From: Edaphobacter aggregans DSM 19364
GTDB taxonomy: Bacteria; Acidobacteriota; Terriglobia; Terriglobales; Acidobacteriaceae
Reading direction: 5' to 3'
Assembly: GCF_000745965.1 (NCBI RefSeq)
Contig: NZ_JQKI01000059.1
Location: forward strand, 1 to 36,881
Length of the DNA stretch: 36,881 nt
Shown here piece after piece: positions 17,224-25,460 of this stretch; positions within the stretch are counted from its first letter, which is position 1; each line of letters begins with the position of its first letter. The notes under the pieces are model-generated. The model saw only the letters and a list, made by a program, of their open reading frames with translations, made no database searches and was not told where the DNA came from. Both the position numbers and the translations under genes were made by a program.

Positions 17224-18996
17224 ATGATCTGGAGAAGATGGAATGCGTTGCTGTGCGTCGTGCTTCAGGCAGCATTCATCATTCCCTCTCGCGGGCAGGC
17301 GCACAGTATGGCTCCGCCGCCGCCGCCTGGAGCCAAAACACTCACCTGCAAAGGAAGGGTGATTCCGCAACTTGAGGATGTTACGAGCAAGTCGCGGATT
17401 CGATTCACACATCTCGCGGCCCCCGAGAAAAAATACATTGTAGAGTCCATGGGCGGCGGCGTACTTATTCTGGACTACGATCGGGATGGCTGGCCGGATA
17501 TCTATTTTACGAATGCCCCAACCGTCCAGATGATGCTACAAGGTCAAAAAGCATCGGGCGCCCTCTTTCACAACAATGGCGATGGCACGTTTTCAGATGT
17601 AACGGCCAAGGCCGGCATTGCGAATCCCGGCTTTGCCATGGGTGGAGCTCTAGGTGATTACAACAACGATGGATGGCCGGACATCTACGTGACGGCACTG
17701 GGAGGAAATGTACTTTACCGGAACAATGGAGATGGCACCTTTACCAACGTGACATCTAAGGCGGGGGTTGCGGACGGCCGCTGGTCGACGGGAGCGGCTT
17801 TCGGCGACTACGATGGCGACGGCTACGCCGATTTGATGGTGACTAACTACGTGGATTTCAAGCTCGGCGACCTGCCCGGTTTCGGCAGCAGCCCTACCTG
17901 CAAGTACCGCGGCATCGATGTTCAATGCGGACCTCGCGGCCTGAAAGGAGCGGGAGATGCTCTCTTTCATAACAATGGCAACGGAACATTCACGGATGTC
18001 AGTAAGCGTGCGGGAGTTGACGACCCCGGCGGCTACTATGGTCTGGGCGTAGTATGGAGCGACTTCGACAACGATGGGCTGCCGGACATCTACGTCGCCA
18101 ACGACTCCACTCCAAACTTCCTCTATCACAACGAAGGAAAGGGCAAGTTTGCAGAAATCGGTCTGGAATCGGGAACAGCAGTCAGCGCAGATGGTTCCGA
18201 ACAAGGCTCTATGGGACTGGCAATCGGCGACTATAACCACACGGGTCGTTTTTCCATCTATGTCACCAACTTTGCCGACGAATACAACACGCTCTATCGA
18301 AACGACGGCAAGCTGAATTTTCAGGATGTCTCCTACGACGCCGGCGTCGCACTTGCCTCCTTGCCATGGCTCAAATGGGGAGATGCATTTTTCGACCTGG
18401 ACAATGATGGATGGCTCGATTTAATTGCAGTCAACGGTCAGGTCTATCCGCAGGTGGACTCACTGCCGTCAGGGGCGAGGTATCGGCAGCCCAAGAACCT
18501 CTTCATGAACGAGAGAAATGGGACCTTCTGCGATGCGAGTGCGCAGGCCGGAGCCGCGCTGATCGAACCACGCGTCAGCCGCGGACTCGCAGTCGCGGAT
18601 TTGGACAATGATGGCAATCTGGACCTTGTTGTTGAAGACCTGGACGGTTCACCCATGGTACTGCATAACAACGGCAGCGCCGATGCTCATTGGGTAAGCT
18701 TCGAGTTGGCGGGCACCAAAAGCAATCGATTGGCGCTGGGAGCGCGCATCACAGTGGTCGCCGGCGGCATGACGCAAACCGATGAAGTACGCAGCGGAGG
18801 CAGTTATCTTTCCCAAAGCGATTTGCGTGTGCACTTTGGACTTGCGAAGACAACAAAAATTGATTTAGTCGAGTTCCTCTGGCCATCAGGAAAGACAGAG
18901 AAGATAACAAACCTTGCAGTCGATCGCTTTTATTCCGTTCTGGAAGGATCCGGTCTGGTGGAGGCAAAGCGCATTCGGCCCCTCGCGCATAAATAA
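17224..18996 (+). CDS. CRTAC1-family exported protein (FG-GAP/VCBS repeats plus ASPIC/UnbV domain)
   Basis: 590 residues with an N-terminal signal (ALLCVVLQAAFIIPSRGQA). The body is a beta-propeller of FG-GAP repeats, each carrying a calcium-binding DxDxDG-type loop: DYDRDGWPDIYFTN, DYNNDGWPDIYVT, DYDGDGYADLMVTN, DFDNDGLPDIYVAND, DLDNDGWLDLIAVNG and DLDNDGNLDLVVED, plus one degenerate loop (DYNHTGRFSIYVTN). The end is an ASPIC/UnbV domain (LGARITVVAGGMTQTDEVRS, GGSYLSQSDLRVHFGL, VEFLWPSGKTEKI). I chose the ATG at 17224; a GTG at 17215 is also in frame and neither has a strong ribosome binding site. Such proteins often sit with TonB receptors and TPR proteins in Acidobacteria, as here, and probably act at the cell surface on or with glycans; the biochemical role is unproven. 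Confidence 0.9.
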   Translation: MIWRRWNALLCVVLQAAFIIPSRGQAHSMAPPPPPGAKTLTCKGRVIPQLEDVTSKSRIRFTHLAAPEKKYIVESMGGGVLILDYDRDGWPDIYFTNAPTVQMMLQGQKASGALFHNNGDGTFSDVTAKAGIANPGFAMGGALGDYNNDGWPDIYVTALGGNVLYRNNGDGTFTNVTSKAGVADGRWSTGAAFGDYDGDGYADLMVTNYVDFKLGDLPGFGSSPTCKYRGIDVQCGPRGLKGAGDALFHNNGNGTFTDVSKRAGVDDPGGYYGLGVVWSDFDNDGLPDIYVANDSTPNFLYHNEGKGKFAEIGLESGTAVSADGSEQGSMGLAIGDYNHTGRFSIYVTNFADEYNTLYRNDGKLNFQDVSYDAGVALASLPWLKWGDAFFDLDNDGWLDLIAVNGQVYPQVDSLPSGARYRQPKNLFMNERNGTFCDASAQAGAALIEPRVSRGLAVADLDNDGNLDLVVEDLDGSPMVLHNNGSADAHWVSFELAGTKSNRLALGARITVVAGGMTQTDEVRSGGSYLSQSDLRVHFGLAKTTKIDLVEFLWPSGKTEKITNLAVDRFYSVLEGSGLVEAKRIRPLAHK

Positions 18997-19013
18997 CAGC
19001 TGGCTGCATCCAT

Positions 19014-19140
19014 TCAGTGGTCAACGGGTGCGACGGTGGACTCGCGAACAATGAGTTCCGGTTGGAGCGTCAGGGCATTTGAATTCGGTCGAGCAGTACT
19101 TCTGCTCCCATCATTTCCAATTTGAGGAAGCGGTTCGGCT
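19014..19140 (-). pseudogene. C-terminal remnant of a LacI-family regulator
   Basis: On the minus strand the last codons read ALTLQPELIVRESTVAPVDH and stop at 19014, which matches the standard end of LacI-family repressors ('L.P.LvvReSt.p'). Further upstream, in another frame, MMGAEVLLDRIQ matches the preceding 'iG..Av..LldrI' helix, so at least one frameshift lies near 19085. No further LacI sequence is seen up to the Oar promoter. This is probably the residue of the regulator that once controlled the neighbouring transporter, since a LacI-type operator is still present at 19348. It ends 18 bases from the end of the convergent CRTAC1 gene. Confidence 0.55.
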
Positions 19141-19300
19141 CGTCCCGTTTTAAACATTTCCCCTGATTAGCGAACAATGACCATCTTTACCGTGATCCAG
19201 GAAAAGCATCTTGCAGGAAGCTCATCTGCAGCCAAAACCTCTGTAAATGATTTCCTCTAGGGTAGTATCCCCTTCAAAAAAGATGACTTAGATTTCCCAC

Positions 19301-19330
19301 TTGACAGTTGCCCAGGAGGTGATGGTTAAT
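19301..19330 (+). promoter_or_regulatory. Candidate sigma-70-type promoter of the Oar-like transporter gene
   Basis: A perfect -35 TTGACA (19301-19306) and a -10-like GTTAAT (19325-19330) separated by 18 bases. It lies about 190 bases upstream of the transporter start and just before the LacI-type operator. Confidence 0.45.
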
Positions 19331-19347
19331 GCCTCGCTGTATTCCTA

Positions 19348-19361
19348 CAGAAGCGCTTCTG
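19348..19361. promoter_or_regulatory. LacI-family operator
   Basis: CAGAAGCGCTTCTG is a perfect 14-base palindrome centred on the CG step with the AAGCGCTT core usual for LacI/GalR regulators. It starts 18 bases after the -10 hexamer, so a bound repressor would block early elongation. A partial second half-site (GCAGCGCTTT, 19361-19370) follows. Confidence 0.65.
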
Positions 19362-19517
19362 CAGCGCTTTAATCAACGTCCAGCCGGGGCCTTCGGTTGG
19401 AATGATCCCGAGCATGGATTGCAAGGAATTGTAACTTTTTGAGTAAGTCGGATCTGGGTACGGCATTTCAAAGCCACTACCAGTGTGGCGCTGTGCAGAA
19501 CACTGGAGGCAATGACA

Positions 19518-22500
19518 ATGAAGAGGCGAGGTAATTGGTTCTTATTTCTGACAATAGCAATAACCATTCTTCTTACGGGTCAAAGCTATGGCCAGGTAAC
19601 GACAGGATCGATCAGCGGAACGGTCACAGATTCGTCTGGGGCGTACGTGGCGAACGCAACGATTATCGTGAGTAGCCCCACTACTGGACTGAGCCGCACG
19701 GTATCCGCCAATAATGAGGGACAGTACTCAGTAGAAGAGTTGCCCTCTGGCGGTTACGAGGTGACCGTCAAGGTTCCAAACTACAAAGAAGCGATCGTAA
19801 AGGGGGTCAACGTTCAGGTAGCGACAAACGCCACTGTGAATGCTGAACTTCAAATCGGGAGTGTATCCGAGACGGTCACGGTGGAGGCAGATGCGGTCCA
19901 GGTGCAGACCGAAAGCGGAGCGATTGGAAATGTGATTGACGGTGGCCAGGTCAAACAACTGCCCCTTAATGGCCGCAGCTTCGTGGAACTGACCCAGTTG
20001 CAGCCCGGCGTCTCTGCTGCCAACAACTTTGACACAAAGAACAAAGGATTGCAGGGAGGCGTGGACATGTCCGTTAACGGCAACCCTACAACCAACAATC
20101 TATTCTTGATCGATGGTGTCAACAACAACGATACCGGCTCCAATCGCACCATTCTTATCTATCCGTCAAACGAAGCAATCGCAGAGTTCAAGTTCGTCAC
20201 AAACTCGTATGGTGCGGAATACGGGCAGGCCTCTGGCGGTATTATCAGCATCGTCACTCGTAACGGAACGAATCAGTTTCATGGCAGCGTTTTCTACAGC
20301 GGCCGCAACGATGCCCTCTCCGCCTACACCTATTTCGCGCGGCAAAACGCAGGCAAGGGTCTTCCGCTGGATGGCAAAGATAAACTCCGCCGCAATGACT
20401 GGGGCTACTCGATCGGTGGACCGGTCTTGAAAGATAAGCTGTTCTTCTTCTGGAGCCAGGAGTGGAATCGCGAAATCCGCGGACGTACAGTGGGCGCCTG
20501 TGTTCCCAGTGCCGCCGAGCGTGCAGGTGACTTCACAAATCTTTCCTGCAGCGGCGCAGCGGCACCCAATATACCGGCCCAGTTTCAGGTACCCGGAAAC
20601 CCGCGTGCTTTAAACGCCGTCGATCCGTCTGCCGCCACCGTCCTCCAAGTGATGCCCTTACCCAATTTGAGCACGCTCAACAGTCAGGGGCGGAACTGGC
20701 AGGTATCGCTGCCCACGGCGCTCTACTGGCGTGAGGAAAATGTCCGCGTCGACTATAACCTGACGCCTCGCAATGCGATCATGGGACGCTACACACAGGA
20801 CACCTGGAACAACCCTTCCTATAACGCGGGTTACTGGGGCGACGATCCATATCCGGCATTGGACAGCAGCTGGTCACAACCTTCAAAGTCGATCGTAGGA
20901 CGCTGGACAGCCACCATCAGCAACACCTTTGTGAACGCGGTCTCCTTCCAGTATTCAAACAACCGTATCAGTATCACTCCTGGTGGTACCAATCCTGAGC
21001 TCCTGCCGCAGATATCTGCCGCTATTCAGCCCCTGTACTCGAACTCGATCAAGCGCTCGTCTGTTGGCATCCCGCAGGTGAACCTCGGGGTCTATAGCGG
21101 CAGTGGTGGTGATACCATCCAGATGATCGCCCCCTGGCAGAACCAGCTAAACCTCTATACCCTCCAGGACAACGTGTCGAAGGTCTGGAATCGTCATACC
21201 CTGAAATTCGGCATCTTGTTCGACTGGAACGGCAAAGATGAAGACACGGGGCCTGCCAGTTCAGAGCGTCCGATCGTGAACACCGCAGATACGAATGTCG
21301 CATCAACCGCGGGAGGATTCGCCACCGGAAACAACCTAGCCAATTTCCTTGTTCCAAGGAACGTATTCAACATCAATGAGACCTCCACGAACGTACGTGC
21401 AGAGTTGCGCTGGCGTGACTACGAGTTTTATGTCATGGATAGCATCAAGATCACACCACGCTTGACGCTGGAGGCCGGTGTCCGCTACTCCTACATGACG
21501 CCAACCTTCCAGCCGAATAATCAATTAACTAATTTCCAGCCCTCGCTTTATGATCCGTCTAAGCCCGCCAGTGATGCCTGCAACGGTCTTTGGATCGTGA
21601 AGGGCTCAGACCCCTGCGGAACGGCGAACACGCAGTTTGGTACTGCGTTCAGCACAGGCGTTGTCGGACCCAACAAGTATCTGGTCGACGTCAACAAGCA
21701 CCTTTTTGCGCCTCGTGTAGGCGTCGCTTGGGACGTATTTGGTGACGCACGCACAGCAGTAAGATTCGGGGCAGGTCAGTTCTTCCAGCGCGAGCGCGTA
21801 TCTCGCTATACGTTGGTGTCAAACGCTCCCTTCGCGCTGAACGCCAGCGGCATTCCGCGTACTCTCGACGGTGCTACCCCAGCGGCTGTACAGGGCACAG
21901 CAAGTCCAGCCGGTGGCTTCGACCCTAGAGCTCTGGTGCCAAATTCCTGGCAGTGGAACGCCACAGTGGAGCAGACACTGGCGAGGAACAGTGTCCTCTC
22001 CATCAGCTACGTCGGTAATCGCGGAATCCATCTCACATCCAGCTACGACATCAATCAGGTTCCACAACAAAACTGGTTGGCGGCGTCGTTCGCGAGTGGG
22101 AGTGCCGTGAACGCATTCCGCCCCTACTCAAAGTACGGCACGCTGACATGGTGGGCACACGACGGCAACTCCAACTACAACGGCCTCCAGGTGATGCTCA
22201 GATCTCGGGTCAAAGACCTGCAATTATCGGCCGCTTATACCTGGTCGCACTCCATCGCCGATATCGTCTTGGATGACTCAAGCGGCGGTCTCGGAGATCA
22301 GACTCGCACCTACTTTCCTAATCCGCGGCTAGATCGCGGCAATGGAAATACCAATCGGCCGAACGTCTTTGTTGCCAATGCCATTTATTATTTGCCGCAG
22401 TTGAAAGGATCAAGCCGCCTGGTCCGAAACACCCTCGGCGGATGGGAACTGACTGGCATTACCACTGCCGCAAGCGGCAATTCATTTACGATCTACCAGA

Positions 22501-23045
22501 GCACATCTCTATCTGAAAACACCGCAAATCTCGCCTTCCAGCCACTACCTGGACAGTCGCTCAGCTCAGTGACCCAAACCGGCTATATCAATCCGTTGCG
22601 TCCGCTTACCACCGGGGAAAGCTGCACTGCCAATCAGAACGGCAGCCAGATCATTAACCCGAATGCTTTCACCATGGTTGGATATGTCATCGGGACCATA
22701 CCGGCCAATACAGAGCCTCGCGGCTTCTGCGGTGGACCCAAGTTCGTGAACACAGACTTTTCCGTGAACAAGAACTGGAAGATCTTCAAGGAGCGGGCGA
22801 CAATTCAATTCCGCATGGACTTTTTCGATATCTTCAACCATGCCAACTTCAACGCCGACAACGGCAGCTTCTCTCCGTTCTCTCAGGTGAACTGCGGCGC
22901 GCGAACTGCAGGAGGTTACGCCCCATGCAGCCCGACGAACAACGTGGTGACCTCCGCCCCCATACAAGCTGGCTTCGGGAACTCCGGCGCAACAATAGGC
23001 AACGCAGCACGCCAGCTGCAGTATGGGCTTCGCATCGACTTTTAA
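19518..23045 (+). CDS. Oar-like TonB-dependent outer-membrane transporter with carboxypeptidase-regulatory domain
   Basis: 1175 residues. I chose the ATG at 19518 because GGAGG ends eight bases before it; an ATG six bases earlier and the frame back to 19485 are also open. A signal peptide (WFLFLTIAITILLTGQSYGQ) leads into a carboxypeptidase-D-regulatory-like domain (TGSISGTVTDSSGAYVANAT). A plug domain follows (QVKQLPLNGRSFVELTQLQP; NLFLIDGVNNND; YGAEYGQASGGIISIVTRNG), then a long beta-barrel closing with the aromatic-terminal strand RQLQYGLRIDF. This is the acidobacterial counterpart of SusC/Oar proteins, which import large substrates such as oligosaccharides using TonB energy. A LacI-type operator lies in its leader and a terminator follows, so it is its own transcription unit. 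The substrate is unknown; a glycan is likely from the LacI link. Confidence 0.94.
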   Translation: MKRRGNWFLFLTIAITILLTGQSYGQVTTGSISGTVTDSSGAYVANATIIVSSPTTGLSRTVSANNEGQYSVEELPSGGYEVTVKVPNYKEAIVKGVNVQVATNATVNAELQIGSVSETVTVEADAVQVQTESGAIGNVIDGGQVKQLPLNGRSFVELTQLQPGVSAANNFDTKNKGLQGGVDMSVNGNPTTNNLFLIDGVNNNDTGSNRTILIYPSNEAIAEFKFVTNSYGAEYGQASGGIISIVTRNGTNQFHGSVFYSGRNDALSAYTYFARQNAGKGLPLDGKDKLRRNDWGYSIGGPVLKDKLFFFWSQEWNREIRGRTVGACVPSAAERAGDFTNLSCSGAAAPNIPAQFQVPGNPRALNAVDPSAATVLQVMPLPNLSTLNSQGRNWQVSLPTALYWREENVRVDYNLTPRNAIMGRYTQDTWNNPSYNAGYWGDDPYPALDSSWSQPSKSIVGRWTATISNTFVNAVSFQYSNNRISITPGGTNPELLPQISAAIQPLYSNSIKRSSVGIPQVNLGVYSGSGGDTIQMIAPWQNQLNLYTLQDNVSKVWNRHTLKFGILFDWNGKDEDTGPASSERPIVNTADTNVASTAGGFATGNNLANFLVPRNVFNINETSTNVRAELRWRDYEFYVMDSIKITPRLTLEAGVRYSYMTPTFQPNNQLTNFQPSLYDPSKPASDACNGLWIVKGSDPCGTANTQFGTAFSTGVVGPNKYLVDVNKHLFAPRVGVAWDVFGDARTAVRFGAGQFFQRERVSRYTLVSNAPFALNASGIPRTLDGATPAAVQGTASPAGGFDPRALVPNSWQWNATVEQTLARNSVLSISYVGNRGIHLTSSYDINQVPQQNWLAASFASGSAVNAFRPYSKYGTLTWWAHDGNSNYNGLQVMLRSRVKDLQLSAAYTWSHSIADIVLDDSSGGLGDQTRTYFPNPRLDRGNGNTNRPNVFVANAIYYLPQLKGSSRLVRNTLGGWELTGITTAASGNSFTIYQSTSLSENTANLAFQPLPGQSLSSVTQTGYINPLRPLTTGESCTANQNGSQIINPNAFTMVGYVIGTIPANTEPRGFCGGPKFVNTDFSVNKNWKIFKERATIQFRMDFFDIFNHANFNADNGSFSPFSQVNCGARTAGGYAPCSPTNNVVTSAPIQAGFGNSGATIGNAARQLQYGLRIDF

Positions 23046-23071
23046 CCTTTAGCCGCTAGAACATTTCAAGC

Positions 23072-23108
23072 CGGCAGGGACTGCAAGATAGCAGCCCTGC
23101 CGTTTTCC
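23072..23108 (+). terminator. Rho-independent terminator after the Oar-like gene
   Basis: Stem CGGCAGGG...CCCTGCCG with additional CTGC/GCAG pairing and loop AAGATA, directly followed by a T-rich run (TTTTCCTTTCTT). It lies about 27 bases after the stop codon. Confidence 0.8.
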
Positions 23109-23142
23109 TTTCTTGTCCTTCTAGAATAGGACCGCATCATTT

Positions 23143-24675
23143 ATGGCCTGCATCTCTCTTCCATTCCGCTGCGAACATGCAGATCGCCACTTCTACGGCC
23201 CCACGTTGATGGCAGCGGCAATAGCTGTCGCACTTTGCCTAAATCCAGATTGGCATTTGGCAATAGCCCAAACACCGTCTGGTACCTCACAGAACCATCG
23301 ATCAAGCGCAGCCGAGCAAGACACTGCACAACTCGAACAACGGCAGGCAGCGCAACGGGCTGCGGTGCAATCTGGCGATCCCCAGGCAATTGAAGATTCG
23401 ACCCGCTCCCTATCGGCATTTGCGCTGCATGCAATGGCCGACCTGCGTGCATCGGAGCACATGCTTCCCGAAGCCGTCGAACTCTACCACAGGGCGTTAG
23501 CCCTGCAGGATTCTCCCGAAACCCGCAGCCACCTGGCCGATGCGGAGCTCCTTCAAAAGAAAGCTACCTTTAAAAATGGCGCAGCTCAGACCAAAGCTGT
23601 ATCTCCGGCAGGCAGGCGTATTGACCCAACCTCCAAGCCGACAACTTCGCAGCTCGCACATTTAAGCCCATCGCAGGCACACATGTTCACTGCCCTTGAC
23701 ACACGACTGCGTCAGATCCTCAGCAGTAGTTTCAATGACTGGGGAACACTCGAAGCCCGTCGGCAGCGATACCCGGAAGCTTTGATCTACTTTCATGAGG
23801 CCGAGGATTGGGAGGCCTCTACACCCGGCCTGCGGCGCAACATCGGGATGGCGGCGTTCCTCGACGGGCAGTATGAAGAAGCAGTGCGCGCTTTGCAATT
23901 GGCCGCCTTGCGCGAACCGCAAGACCAGCACACTTGCTTGATGCTGGCTATGTCCCAGTTTTCGCTGGACCGTTTTTCGGATGCAGCTCGCACCTTTGCG
24001 ATGGTCGCTGACCTGGCGATGCGGGATCCTCGCGCAGCCTACGCCTGGGCACTCTCGCTCGCCCGCACGGACCGGCAGGCGAAGGCCAACGAGATCGTCG
24101 ATAAGTTGAGCACCCAGACGCTTCCTTTGGACCAGCTCGCACTGGTTTGCAAAGTCTACTACGTAACGGCTAACTATGAACAAGCCGTCAAATGCTTCCG
24201 GCAAATATCCCAGCAGGACCCCACTTTCAAAGGCTCTCACCTGGAAACTGGAGCAGCACTCATCCGGCTGGACCGTCCAACAGAAGCCATTCCTGAACTA
24301 CAGGCAGAGTCAAAGCTCAGTCCCGACAATCTCGACGCGCAATACTATCTCGCCTACGCATTTCTGCAGGTCTCACGCAAGGAGGAAGCTGCCACGCTGC
24401 TGAAGTCCATCATCACCGCAGACCCTGCATATGTGCAAGCGCAGTATCAGTTGGGAAGACTCCTGCTGGACGACGGGCAAACGGAACAGGCAATCCAGCA
24501 CCTGGAACGTGCGGCAAATGCTGATACAACGCATGACTACCTGCACTACCAGCTTCACGTGGCGTATCGACGGGCGGGCCGTACAGCCGATGCAAATCGG
24601 GAACTCAAGCTATATAAGGAAATCAAAGCCAGTCATCGCACAATAACATCCCCGCAGGATCATGAGAAGAACTAA
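23143..24675 (+). CDS. Exported tetratricopeptide-repeat protein
   Basis: 510 residues. A hydrophobic segment near the N-terminus (LMAAAIAVALCLNPDWHLAI, then AQ) suggests export or membrane anchoring. Much of the rest is TPR-type helix pairs with the usual small/large pattern, for example LPEAVELYHRALALQDSPET, then NIGMAAFLDGQYEEAVRALQ, AQYYLAYAFLQVSRKEEAAT and QYQLGRLLLDDGQTEQAIQH. TPR domains mediate protein-protein contacts. The gene follows the Oar-like transporter after a terminator and shares strand and locus with the CRTAC1 protein, a combination seen repeatedly in Acidobacteria. It may therefore assist the same uptake or surface system. The exact partner cannot be read from the sequence. 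Confidence 0.85.
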   Translation: MACISLPFRCEHADRHFYGPTLMAAAIAVALCLNPDWHLAIAQTPSGTSQNHRSSAAEQDTAQLEQRQAAQRAAVQSGDPQAIEDSTRSLSAFALHAMADLRASEHMLPEAVELYHRALALQDSPETRSHLADAELLQKKATFKNGAAQTKAVSPAGRRIDPTSKPTTSQLAHLSPSQAHMFTALDTRLRQILSSSFNDWGTLEARRQRYPEALIYFHEAEDWEASTPGLRRNIGMAAFLDGQYEEAVRALQLAALREPQDQHTCLMLAMSQFSLDRFSDAARTFAMVADLAMRDPRAAYAWALSLARTDRQAKANEIVDKLSTQTLPLDQLALVCKVYYVTANYEQAVKCFRQISQQDPTFKGSHLETGAALIRLDRPTEAIPELQAESKLSPDNLDAQYYLAYAFLQVSRKEEAATLLKSIITADPAYVQAQYQLGRLLLDDGQTEQAIQHLERAANADTTHDYLHYQLHVAYRRAGRTADANRELKLYKEIKASHRTITSPQDHEKN

Positions 24676-24679
24676 AGCC

Positions 24680-24930
24680 GACGAGCGTCGCCCTTGGACC
24701 CAGAAAGGCCAACAGCCGATCCAGTGTGTCTGTCATATGCGTGTCGCGCAGATTCCACGAGCTCTCGCCGCCTTCGAACATCGCACGGTAGTATCGCTCG
24801 GCGTCCCGGACAAGCATGGCGTTCTGTCCCGCAGAAAATGCCTCGCGGCGGGCGTGAGGACCATCCCATGATGCCAGTTCGGCACTCCTGCGCTGCAGTT
24901 CCGTCACCTGCTCGATGACGGCAGTCTCGC
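24680..24930 (-). pseudogene. Erythromycin-esterase-family fragment
   Basis: On the minus strand the frame reads EQVTELQRRSAELASWDGPH, then FSAGQNAMLVRDAERYYRAM and FEGGESSWNLRDTHMTDTLD. This is the conserved 'AEQNAxxVxxAExYYRxMxxG...SWNLRDxHMxxTL' region of the erythromycin esterase (EreA/B) family. Only about 80 residues out of some 400 remain: the N-terminal part, with its catalytic histidine, and the C-terminal part are missing. The left end touches the stop of the TPR gene and the right end meets an ABC permease fragment in the opposite orientation, so both ends are rearrangement junctions. It cannot be a working enzyme. The call is by motif recall; the family also includes non-resistance proteins. 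Confidence 0.7.
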
Positions 24931-25270
24931 AGCTTACCGTCATACCGATGTTGGCTGCGTACCCATCCGCCCGCTGACCCACAAGACCACACAAAACATG
25001 GGTGGCACTCTGTATTTGCTGTTTGCGGCGCTTGCGATGCTCCTGATCATCGGCTGCAGCAATGTCTCGAGCTTGTTATTGGCTAGAGGCACGCCGCGGA
25101 GCCGTGAGTTTGCTCTGCGATCCGCCGTGGGTGCCAGCAGCTTGAGAATTGTGCGCCAGTTGCTAACGTCGCTCCTGTTGGCGTTTACCTGGGACAGCGC
25201 TCGGTATCTTAATAGCCTATCGACTGCTTCGGCTGCTGGTCACGCAGGGAATCTCCAACGAATTTTGGCT
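24929..25270 (+). pseudogene. ADOP/MacB-type ABC transporter permease fragment, frameshifted
   Basis: The frame reads VPIRPLTHKTTQNMGGTLYL, then LFAALAMLLIIGCSNVSSLL, LARGTPRSREFALRSAVGAS and RIVRQLLTSLLLAF. This is the junction of periplasmic and FtsX domains typical of acidobacterial duplicated orphan permeases ('RP..[37 protein letters not shown]'). Near 25190 the frame changes and homology goes on as GTALGILIAYRLLRLLVTQG. Only one membrane helix and the coupling region remain of an 800-residue protein. An ATG at 24998 opens a 109-codon frame, but this is internal to the family. It is a relic joined to the esterase fragment on its left. Confidence 0.7.
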
Positions 25271-25460
25271 CAGTTTTGCCGGTGCAGGTCCAATGACGGG
25301 ATCCCTCTTATCCTGGTTGGTACATGAAACTGGGGCATATCCATACCGCTCGCGCGGCAAGCGATTTGCAACGATTTGGCCAGCAGGGTGATTACGTGCT
25401 GCCAGCATGTGGGCAGCATGCGCTGACACTCGGTGGCAGCGTGGCATGGAGCGAGAGCGC

